Below are positions 6,192-11,179 of a stretch of DNA of 11,179 bases, piece after piece. Numbering within the stretch: the first letter of the stretch is position 1; every line of letters starts with the position of its first letter. The stretch spans positions 1-11,179 of the forward strand of contig JBJHCH010000120.1 of NCBI GenBank assembly GCA_050485905.1, written 5' to 3'. Position numbers and translations under genes: made by a program. The notes below the pieces were generated by a model that saw only the letters and a program-made list of their open reading frames with translations, searched no databases and had not been told where the DNA came from. This stretch comes from JAWLCA01 sp050485905 (GTDB taxonomy: Bacteria > Pseudomonadota > Alphaproteobacteria > Rhodobacterales > Rhodobacteraceae).

Positions 6192-6815
6192 TCAGCGTTC
6201 GTTGGCACCTTTTCCGGCGAGGATCTTGTCGCGGAACCGTTCTATGCGCGCCACCCGCGTCGCCGAGGTCTTGGCAGAGGCAAGGGCGATGACATAGCTG
6301 CGCTGCCGCCCCGGCGTCAGGCCGTGGAATGCCTCTGCCAGTTCGGAATCGGCGTCCAGCGCGGCCACCAGTTCGTCGGGCAGGTCGATCTCCGACTCCT
6401 CCTTTGGCGGCTTGATGCCGGCCTCGGCATAGCCCATCGCCTCGGCCAGGTAGCGGGCGATCACGGGTGCCATCTCGGCCACGCGCGCCGTATCTTCAAA
6501 CCGGATCATGTCGTTGTGACGGGTGTTTGCGCCGCGTTTTTCAAGTATCCCCTCGGGGTCTTTCATCAGCGCGGCATTGAAGAAGTTGAGGCGGAAATCG
6601 CCGCGAAAGGCGCCGATCATCACGATGTTGCGGCCTGCGTGCATGTAGCAGGGGTGCGCCCATTTCACCGTCTCGACCAGCCCGGCATCGCGGCAGATCC
6701 GGCGCAATTCGGTCAGCCCGTCGATCCAGCGGCGGGTGGAGCAATCGGGCGTGGCGAAGCGGTCGCAGCGGCCGCAGCCCTTGGTGAAATAGTCCTCGAT
6801 CTCCGTGATCATCAT
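6192..6815 (-). CDS. YdeI/OmpD-associated (DUF1801-type) family protein
   Basis: 207 residues, cytoplasmic, no signal peptide. Residues about 1-115 resemble the DUF1801/YdhG-like domain and include ETVKWAHPCYMHAGRN and GDFRLNFF segments. The C-terminal part, about 140-207, resembles the OmdA/YdeI bacteriocin-protection domain (LPDELVAALDAD, LTPGRQRSYVIALASAKTSATRVARIERFRDKI). Three cysteines near the N-terminus (14, 17 and 25 in KGCGRCDRFATPDCS) form a CxxC-type cluster that I recall as usual in alphaproteobacterial members. E. coli YdeI has been linked to stress and peptide resistance, but the biochemical function is unknown. The start is uncertain: ATG 6815 or the next ATG 6812 fits the family start (MITEIEDYF); neither has a clear Shine-Dalgarno, and a GTG reading to 6857 adds an unlikely leader. 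It lies between identical tRNA-Asp genes, insulated upstream by a terminator. Confidence 0.87.
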   Translation of the reverse strand: MMITEIEDYFTKGCGRCDRFATPDCSTRRWIDGLTELRRICRDAGLVETVKWAHPCYMHAGRNIVMIGAFRGDFRLNFFNAALMKDPEGILEKRGANTRHNDMIRFEDTARVAEMAPVIARYLAEAMGYAEAGIKPPKEESEIDLPDELVAALDADSELAEAFHGLTPGRQRSYVIALASAKTSATRVARIERFRDKILAGKGANER

Positions 6816-6870
6816 GGCGTGCGGACCCGCGACGGGTGGCCCCGGCACGGTGGACACCGGAAGCGACCGG

Positions 6871-6898
6871 AAAACAAAAGCCCCCGTGAGGGGGCTTT
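6871..6898 (-). terminator. Strong intrinsic terminator of tRNA-Asp copy 2
   Basis: On the minus strand AAAGCCCCC (complement of 6890-6898) and GGGGGCTTT (complement of 6877-6885) form a perfect 9-bp stem with a TCAC loop. A T-rich tract, TTTTGTTTT (complement of 6871-6879), follows. The hairpin starts 6 bp after the tRNA CCA end. It should stop transcripts from the tRNA before the YdeI-family gene. Confidence 0.92.
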
Positions 6899-6901
6899 GG
6901 A

Positions 6902-6983
6902 AAGTGGCGCGGTTGACGGGGCTCGAACCCGCGACCCCCGGCGTGACAGGCCGGTACTCTAACCGACTGAGCTACAACCGCGC
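6902..6983 (-). repeat. 82-bp direct repeat, copy 2 (spans tRNA-Asp copy 2)
   Basis: Identical to 6030-6111. Identity stops almost exactly at the tRNA ends: promoters, leaders and terminators differ between the copies. The identity therefore reflects a duplicated or gene-converted tRNA and not a longer recent duplication. Confidence 0.9.
6905..6981 (-). tRNA. tRNA-Asp (anticodon GUC), copy 2
   Basis: Identical base for base to the copy at 6033-6109: 77 nt with encoded CCA, G73 discriminator, anticodon GTC at 6945-6947. Unlike copy 1 it has a good promoter about 40 bp upstream and a strong intrinsic terminator 6 bp downstream, so it is probably an independent, well-expressed unit. It lies about 100 bp after the end of the metal-transport operon on the same strand. 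Confidence 0.97.
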
Positions 6984-7019
6984 ATCGCCGCACGGCCCCT
7001 GGGACCGCCGGTGAAGGGT

Positions 7020-7048
7020 GTAATAGGCATCGGGCCAGCCCGCGTCAA
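7020..7048 (-). promoter_or_regulatory. Promoter of tRNA-Asp copy 2
   Basis: On the minus strand TTGACG (complement of 7043-7048) is followed after exactly 17 bp by TATTAC (complement of 7020-7025). Transcription would start near 7013, giving a leader of about 32 nt for RNase P to remove. The spacer contains an inverted repeat, CGGGC-TG-GCCCG (7031-7042). No terminator is seen between sitD and this promoter, so read-through from sit is possible. Confidence 0.6.
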
Positions 7049-7084
7049 GGACATCCGCCGGCGCGGGCCGCGAAAATCCGCCCC

Positions 7085-8227
7085 TCAGACGGCGGCGCTG
7101 CCGCGCCACGGCTCGAATATCGCCTGGGCCACGGCGCGGCCCTTTGGGGTCAGGTGCAGCCGGTCGCCCTGCCGGTCAACGAAGCCGCGATCAAGGCTTT
7201 GCAGGATGACGCGGCGGGTCTGCACATCGGACCAGCCCAGATGGGCGGTCAGCGCGCGGGCGGTGTTTTCGATGGCCGCGTCGGGGCCGGATTCGTGGTT
7301 GTAGAGATGCGCGGCCAGCGAGCGGCAATCGGCATCCTGCACCTGCCCGCGCCGGCGCAGGGCGGCGGCGATCAGCCCGTAGCGCGGCCCGGCGATGCCG
7401 GCGGCCAGCAGGAAGCCGCCCGTCACCACCGCCATCATCCCGCCGATGGAGGCATCCCACAGCACCGCGAGCGGATAGCCGAGTGCGGCCGAGGCGACCG
7501 CGATGGCCAGCGCCAGCGCCAGCGCCCGGCCCAGCCTGTCGGTCATCAGCAGCGCCGCCGCCGGGGGCACGATCACGAAGGCGATGAACAGCACCGCGCC
7601 CACCGCGTCAAAGGACGCGACCGCCGTGGCGCTGGTCAGCCCCAGCAGTGCGAGGCCAAGTGCGCCGGGGGCGAATCCCAGCGCACGGGCCAGCGCGGGG
7701 TCGAAGGTGGCAAGCTTCAGCTCTTTCCAGAACAGCGCGACGAAGGCGCCGTTGATCGCGGCCAGCACGCCCACGGCGACCAGCGCGCGGGGGATCTGCT
7801 GGCCGAAGAGCGGCACGGTATCGAGCCAGACGAACCCGATCTCACCCAGCAGGACGGCGTGTTCGTCGATATGCACCTGCCGGCCGTAGATCCCGATCAG
7901 CAGGACGCCGGCGGCAAAGAGCGCGGGGAACACGAGGCCGATGGCCGCGTCCATCCGCACCAGCCCGGTGCGGTTCAGAAGGTCGGTCAGCACCACCGAC
8001 AGCAGCCCGCCCAGCGCCGCGCCGATCACCAGCAGCGGCCCGGAGGTCTGCCCCGTCAGCAGCCATGTCAGCACGATGCCCAGCACGATGGAATGGCTGA
8101 TCGCATGGGTCAGCATCGCCGCGCCGCGCAGGACCAGAAACAGGCCGAGCGTCGCCGCCGCCACGCCGACCAGCGCGCCGGTGGCGATGATCTGGGCGGG
8201 GATCGAGGAGGTCAGCGCCTCAAGCAT
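7085..8227 (-). CDS. sitD: Mn/Fe/Zn ABC transporter permease with C-terminal winged-helix-like domain (SitD-like)
   Basis: 380 residues, an ABC-3 family inner-membrane permease that pairs with the SitC-like permease to form the metal channel. The membrane part covers about residues 10-285, with at least seven hydrophobic segments. Family motifs include the early GLFLVLRGAAMLTHAISHSIVLG, RMDAAIGLVF, and FWKELKLATFDP (166-177), the cytoplasmic loop that contacts the ATPase. Residues about 300-370 form a soluble C-terminal extension with helices and a wing-like LDRGFVDRQGDRLHLTPKGR segment, resembling a winged helix; typical SitD/TroD permeases end near 285. It overlaps sitC by 8 bp (8220-8227) and is the last gene of the operon. 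The sit symbol reflects the Mn-type neighbours; names such as mntD or troD would be equivalent and the metal is not proven. Confidence 0.85.
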   Translation of the reverse strand: MLEALTSSIPAQIIATGALVGVAAATLGLFLVLRGAAMLTHAISHSIVLGIVLTWLLTGQTSGPLLVIGAALGGLLSVVLTDLLNRTGLVRMDAAIGLVFPALFAAGVLLIGIYGRQVHIDEHAVLLGEIGFVWLDTVPLFGQQIPRALVAVGVLAAINGAFVALFWKELKLATFDPALARALGFAPGALGLALLGLTSATAVASFDAVGAVLFIAFVIVPPAAALLMTDRLGRALALALAIAVASAALGYPLAVLWDASIGGMMAVVTGGFLLAAGIAGPRYGLIAAALRRRGQVQDADCRSLAAHLYNHESGPDAAIENTARALTAHLGWSDVQTRRVILQSLDRGFVDRQGDRLHLTPKGRAVAQAIFEPWRGSAAV

Positions 8228-9335
8228 CGCGGCGGTCCAGTTCGTCGCGCGCGGCGCTGCGGCCGGCGTCGGTCAGTTCCCAGTGGCGGGCGGGGTCGGC
8301 GGTCTGTTCCGTCTCGCGGATCAGGCCGCGGTCACGCAACTGCGCCATCACCCGCGCGGCGGGCGTGCCGTGGTAGGCATCAACCAGCCCCTCGGCGCTG
8401 CGAAAGGCCGGGTCGCCGTGGCCCTGCGCCAGGCGATACATCGTCACCAGCACCTGCCGCGCGCGCAGGCCGCGGGCGGCCCGCCGGGTACGGAGCGCCT
8501 GCCAGACGACGCCGCGCCCCGGCGCGGCCAGCAGCGAGACGAGGGTGATGGCGGAGGCGACCAGCACGATCAGCGGCCCCGTGGCCAGGCCCCGTGCCTG
8601 TGCGCTGATCAGCGCGCCCGCAACGCCCGCAACGGTGCCAAAGGCCGCCGACAGGCAGACCATCGCGCCCAGCCGGTCCACCCATTGCCGGGCGGCGGCG
8701 GCGGGGGCAATCACCATGGCGGTCATCAGCACGACGCCCACCATCTGCAGCCCGACGACGATGGCGAGCGCGATCATCACCGTCAGCGCGGTTTCCAGAA
8801 CGATGACCGGCAGCCCTTCTGCCCGCGCAAAGGCGGGGTCGAAGGTGACGAGCTTGAATTCCTTCCAGAACAGCCCGATCAGGGTAAGGGCCACGGCGGC
8901 GACGCCGGCCATGACCCAGAGGTCAGCGCGCAGCACCGCCGCCGCCTGCCCGAATAGAAACGCCGAGAGCCCCGCCTGCCCCGCCCCGGCGCCGGACTGG
9001 ATGCGGGTCAGCAGGACGATGCCCACGGCGAAGAAGACGCCGAGCACGATGCCGAGGGCCGCGTCCATCTTCAGCCGGCCCATCCGCGCCAGCACCGTCA
9101 CGCAGCCCGCCGCCGCCGCGCCGGCGAGGAAGGCGCCGGCCATCAGGCTGCCATAGTCGCGCGTGCCGGCGACCAGAAAGCCCAGACAGATGCCCGGCAG
9201 GGCGGCGTGGCTGAGCACGTCGCCCATCAGGCTTTGCTGGCGCAGCACCGCGAAGGTGCCCAGCACGCCCGAGACGGTGCCCAGAAGCACCGCGCCCATC
9301 AGAACCGTCTGCACCGTGTAGTCGGCGAGCAGCAT
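8220..9335 (-). CDS. sitC: Mn/Fe/Zn ABC transporter permease with C-terminal winged-helix-like domain (SitC-like)
   Basis: 371 residues, the first of two ABC-3 family permeases. The start is set by a TGATG overlap with the ATPase gene (stop 9335-9337, ATG 9333-9335). The membrane part covers about residues 5-271. Hallmarks are FAVLRQQSLMGDVLSHAALPGICLG near the N-terminus, KMDAALGIVLGVFF (89-102), FWKEFKLVTFDP (156-167) and QMVGVVLMTAMVIAP (197-211). Residues about 290-371 form a cytoplasmic extension: RQVLVTMYRLAQG, then AARVMAQLRDRGLIRE and a HWELTDAGRSAA strand-turn-helix resembling the wing and last helix of a winged-helix domain. The same kind of extension occurs in sitD. The frame stays open upstream to 10127, but that part is a shadow of the ATPase gene. 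Metal specificity is inferred from neighbours. Confidence 0.87.
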   Translation of the reverse strand: MLLADYTVQTVLMGAVLLGTVSGVLGTFAVLRQQSLMGDVLSHAALPGICLGFLVAGTRDYGSLMAGAFLAGAAAAGCVTVLARMGRLKMDAALGIVLGVFFAVGIVLLTRIQSGAGAGQAGLSAFLFGQAAAVLRADLWVMAGVAAVALTLIGLFWKEFKLVTFDPAFARAEGLPVIVLETALTVMIALAIVVGLQMVGVVLMTAMVIAPAAAARQWVDRLGAMVCLSAAFGTVAGVAGALISAQARGLATGPLIVLVASAITLVSLLAAPGRGVVWQALRTRRAARGLRARQVLVTMYRLAQGHGDPAFRSAEGLVDAYHGTPAARVMAQLRDRGLIRETEQTADPARHWELTDAGRSAARDELDRRDA

Positions 9336-10099
9336 CAGATCGCGCCCGCCTCTGCCAGCAGCGCCACCTGCCCGCCGTAGGTCGCGCGCAGGTTGTCGGG
9401 TGTATAGACCTCTGCCACCGGCCCCTGGGCGACGACGCGGACGTTCAGCATCACCAGCCAGTCGAAATAGCGGCGCACGGTGGTCAGGTCGTGGTGGACA
9501 ACGATGACGGTGCGGCCCTCGTCGCGAAGGGTCTTCAGCACGGCGACGATGGCGGCCTCGGTCGTGGCGTCGACGCCGGCCATGGGTTCGTCGAGGAAGT
9601 AGATGTCGGCCTCCTGCACCAGCGCGCGGGCGATGAAGACGCGCTGCTGCTGGCCGCCGGAAAGCTGGCTGATCTGGCGGGCGGCGTAGTCGGTCATGGC
9701 GACGCGGTCGAGTGCCGCCATCGCCCGGTCGCGTTCCGCCCGCCCCGGACGGCGGAACCAGCCGAGCTGGCCGTAAAGGCCCATGGTCACGACATCGAGG
9801 ATGGTGGTCGGGAAATCCCAGTCGACGCTGGAGCGTTGCGGCACATAGCCGACGCGCCGGCGCATGGCATCGTAGGGCTGACCGAAGAGCCGCACATGCC
9901 CCGCGACCGGGCGCACGAGGCCGAGGACTGCCTTCACCAGCGTGGATTTGCCCGCGCCGTTCGGCCCGACCACCGCCGCCATCACGCCGGGCGGGATGTC
10001 GAGGTCGATGTCCCACAGCACCGGGGCGCGGTGGTAGCTGACGGTCAGATCCTCCACATGCAGCGCAAGATCCGGCTCGTGCAGCGTCTCTGGTGTCAT
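9335..10099 (-). CDS. sitB: Mn/Fe/Zn ABC transporter ATP-binding protein (SitB-like)
   Basis: 254 residues, full length for the cytoplasmic ATPase that powers the metal importer. Walker A GPNGAGKST is at 45-53, the Q-loop glutamine at Gln88, the ABC signature LSGGQQQR at 146-153, Walker B IYFLDEP at 166-172, and the H-loop histidine at His203. The segment QRSSVDWDFPTTILDVV right after the Q-loop is characteristic of Mn/Fe-type ATPases (SitB, MntB, TroB) and favours manganese or iron over a pure zinc system. ATG at 10097-10099 follows AGGGGG with suitable spacing and lies 9 bp after the binding-protein stop; its own stop overlaps the sitC start (TGATG). Translation of sitB, sitC and sitD is probably coupled. 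Confidence 0.93.
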   Translation of the reverse strand: MTPETLHEPDLALHVEDLTVSYHRAPVLWDIDLDIPPGVMAAVVGPNGAGKSTLVKAVLGLVRPVAGHVRLFGQPYDAMRRRVGYVPQRSSVDWDFPTTILDVVTMGLYGQLGWFRRPGRAERDRAMAALDRVAMTDYAARQISQLSGGQQQRVFIARALVQEADIYFLDEPMAGVDATTEAAIVAVLKTLRDEGRTVIVVHHDLTTVRRYFDWLVMLNVRVVAQGPVAEVYTPDNLRATYGGQVALLAEAGAI

Positions 10100-10108
10100 G
10101 CTGGCCCC

Positions 10109-11062
10109 CTAGCGGGCGATATCCCATGTTTCGGCCCAGCCCGCCAGCGCCTCGGGCAGCGGCGGGACGGTGCCGCCGAGCGCGGTGACAATGGCGAGCG
10201 TGTTGGCGTGCATCATGCCGATATAGGTGCCCTCGGCCGTGCCCGCGTCGCCCATCGCATCGGCATAAAGCTCGCCGCCGATCGTCACCTCATGGCCGCG
10301 ATCGCGGGTGGCGGCGACCAGCGCCTCGATCGTGCGGGGGCTGATAGTGCTTTCGACAAAGACCGCCGGGACGTTGCGCGCGACCACCGTCTCGGCCACT
10401 TCGATGATGTCGGCGATGGCGGCCTCTGCCTCGGTCGACAGGCCCTGAATCGCCACCTCGTCTATCCCGTAGGCGCGGGCGAAGTAGCCGAAGGCGTCGT
10501 GCGCGGTGACCAACGCGCGGCGATCCTCGGGGATCGTGGCGATTGCTTCCGCCACCCAGCCGTGCAGCGCAAGGATCTCGGCCCGATGCGCCTCTGCCCG
10601 CGCGTCGATGCCGTCGCAATCGGGGGCGAGGTCGGACAGGAAGCCGGCAATCACCGGCACCGTGCGCGACCAGAGCCCGGCATCCATCCACAGGTGCGGG
10701 TCAACGCCGTAGCTGCCGCCGACCTCGATCAGATCCGCCGCCGGCACCGCGGCCGGGCCGACCGCCAGCACCGGGGTGCGCGCACCCAGCCGCTCCAGCA
10801 CCGCGCCCAACTGCCCCTCCAACCCGAAGCCCATGTGCAGCACGGCGTCGGCGCCGGCCAGCCGCTGCACGTCAGACGCGGTCGGCTGATAGAGATGTGG
10901 GTCGGTGCCCGGCCCCATCATCACATTCACATCCACACAGTCACCCGCGACCGTGGCCGCAACGCTGCCGATCATCCCCACTGTCGTCAGGACCGAGGGT
11001 TGCGCCGCAGCCCCGCCGGCCAGTGCCACCCAGATAGCTGCCGCAAGTGATTCCCGTCTCAT
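10109..11062 (-). CDS. sitA: Periplasmic Mn/Fe/Zn-binding protein (SitA/TroA-like)
   Basis: 317 residues, a cluster A-I metal-binding protein exported by a signal peptide (residues about 1-20, cleavage near GGAAAQ). Metal ligands of the TroA type are visible: His56 in MGPGTDPHLY, His123 in GVDPHLWMD, His188 in TAHDAFGYFARAYG, and Asp268 in ELYADAMGD. There is no long His/Asp-rich loop between ligands 1 and 2, such as ZnuA zinc proteins carry, which fits manganese or iron transport. Histidine at the third site, where PsaA-type proteins have Glu, leaves zinc possible. AAGGGG lies about 6 bp before ATG at 11060-11062; an ATG 5 bp further upstream runs into a stop at once. It is the first gene of sitABCD and lies directly under a Fur/Mur-like operator. 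Confidence 0.92.
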   Translation of the reverse strand: MRRESLAAAIWVALAGGAAAQPSVLTTVGMIGSVAATVAGDCVDVNVMMGPGTDPHLYQPTASDVQRLAGADAVLHMGFGLEGQLGAVLERLGARTPVLAVGPAAVPAADLIEVGGSYGVDPHLWMDAGLWSRTVPVIAGFLSDLAPDCDGIDARAEAHRAEILALHGWVAEAIATIPEDRRALVTAHDAFGYFARAYGIDEVAIQGLSTEAEAAIADIIEVAETVVARNVPAVFVESTISPRTIEALVAATRDRGHEVTIGGELYADAMGDAGTAEGTYIGMMHANTLAIVTALGGTVPPLPEALAGWAETWDIAR

Positions 11063-11085
11063 GTCATCCCCTTCTTCCGAGATGG

Positions 11086-11114
11086 GCGATACTGCAAATG
11101 CGAACCATTCGCAA
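11086..11114 (-). promoter_or_regulatory. Predicted promoter of sitABCD
   Basis: On the minus strand TTGCGA (complement of 11109-11114) and TATCGC (complement of 11086-11091) are exactly 17 bp apart. Transcription would begin near 11079, 17 nt before the sitA ATG. The metal-regulator palindrome overlaps the -35 and spacer, so a bound repressor would block polymerase. Both boxes are only moderate matches. Confidence 0.45.
11099..11113. promoter_or_regulatory. Fur/Mur-type metal-response operator upstream of sitA
   Basis: TGCGAACCATTCGCA is a perfect 6-bp inverted repeat with a 3-bp spacer. It is flanked by TGCAAA at 11093-11098, so half-site-like TGCRAA units occur in tandem. Alphaproteobacterial Mur (manganese-responsive Fur) sites upstream of sitA are AT-centred palindromes built on TGCAAAT-like arms, so the match in form and position is good. 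It lies 37 bp before the sitA start. The assignment to Mur rather than another metal regulator is inference. Confidence 0.6.
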
Positions 11115-11147
11115 GTAGGAACACTTCCCCTGCCCGCCCGCGCCGCC

Positions 11148-11179
11148 TATAAGGCCGCGACAATCCGCGGAGGCCCCAT
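11148..11179 (+). promoter_or_regulatory. Probable start region of a divergent gene cut by the right edge
   Basis: TATAAG (11148-11153) could be a -10 box, though no good -35 lies upstream. GGAGG at 11169-11173 is a strong Shine-Dalgarno followed by CCCC and AT at the last two bases. If the next base is G, a gene starts at 11178. It would be divergent from sitABCD across a regulatory region holding the metal operator, a position where a metal regulator gene such as mur would make sense; that identity is a guess. Confidence 0.4.

Noticed and set aside
6816..6857. GTG start at 6857 for the YdeI-family gene
   Set aside because: It adds a non-conserved leader with no ribosome site and sits close to the tRNA terminator; the family begins near MITEIEDYF.
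6033..6981. Genomic island bounded by tRNA attachment sites
   Set aside because: The repeats are whole tRNA genes with their own signals, not short 3'-end fragments, and no integrase or mobile gene lies between them.
7154..8548. 464-codon plus-strand open frame opposite sitC/sitD
   Set aside because: Gln/His/Arg-rich shadow of two membrane-protein genes, with no ribosome site or motif.
8220..10127. 635-codon reading of the SitC frame
   Set aside because: The extension lies over the ATPase gene in another frame. The TGATG junction and the MLLADYTVQT start fit the permease family.
9491..11050. 519-codon plus-strand open frame opposite sitA/sitB
   Set aside because: Antisense shadow of strongly supported genes in high-GC DNA; the His/Arg/Gly-rich product has no recognisable domain.

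Overview
This looks like ordinary chromosome from a GC-rich alphaproteobacterium, most likely of the Rhodobacterales (Rhodobacter/Paracoccus/roseobacter type). I infer this from the high GC at third codon positions, an edd-eda Entner-Doudoroff pair, a SitABCD-type manganese ABC operon, a PIN/RNA-methyltransferase pair of a type I associate with Rhodobacter relatives, and a YdeI-family protein closely resembling Rhodobacterales members. There is no sign of phage, transposon, CRISPR array or other mobile DNA. No database could be consulted; calls rest on motifs, length and context.

Layout. 1-1211 (+): the tail of a PotC-like permease and a complete PotD/PotF-like periplasmic binding protein, the 3' end of a polyamine-type ABC operon. 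1212-3207 (-): a three-gene unit transcribed as small hypothetical protein, RlmI-like rRNA methyltransferase, then PIN-domain nuclease; it meets the pot operon stop to stop with no gap. 3208-3415 is a divergent regulatory region. 3416-5877 (+): edd and eda, 11 bp apart, behind a promoter whose 17-bp spacer holds a perfect 16-bp palindrome of the LacI-family type. 5878-6032 is an AT-rich block unlike its surroundings, with an 18-bp palindrome, a probable terminator for eda and a near CtrA-like box.

6033-6981 (-): two identical tRNA-Asp(GUC) genes, both with encoded CCA, flank a YdeI/OmpD-associated-family gene; the second tRNA has a good promoter and a textbook terminator. 7085-11062 (-): a compact Mn/Fe/Zn-type ABC operon (sitA-sitB-sitC-sitD) with overlapping or nearly overlapping genes; both permeases carry an extra C-terminal winged-helix-like domain. 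A Fur/Mur-like inverted repeat overlaps the predicted sitA promoter. At the right edge a strong ribosome-binding site followed by AT suggests a divergent gene starting just where the window stops.

Functionally the window combines polyamine uptake, sugar-acid catabolism (6-phosphogluconate to pyruvate and glyceraldehyde-3-phosphate), RNA modification and decay, tRNA-Asp supply and metal uptake. I see no wholly new system. The least explained items are the PIN/methyltransferase/small-protein unit, the twin winged-helix permeases and the AT-rich palindrome block after eda.
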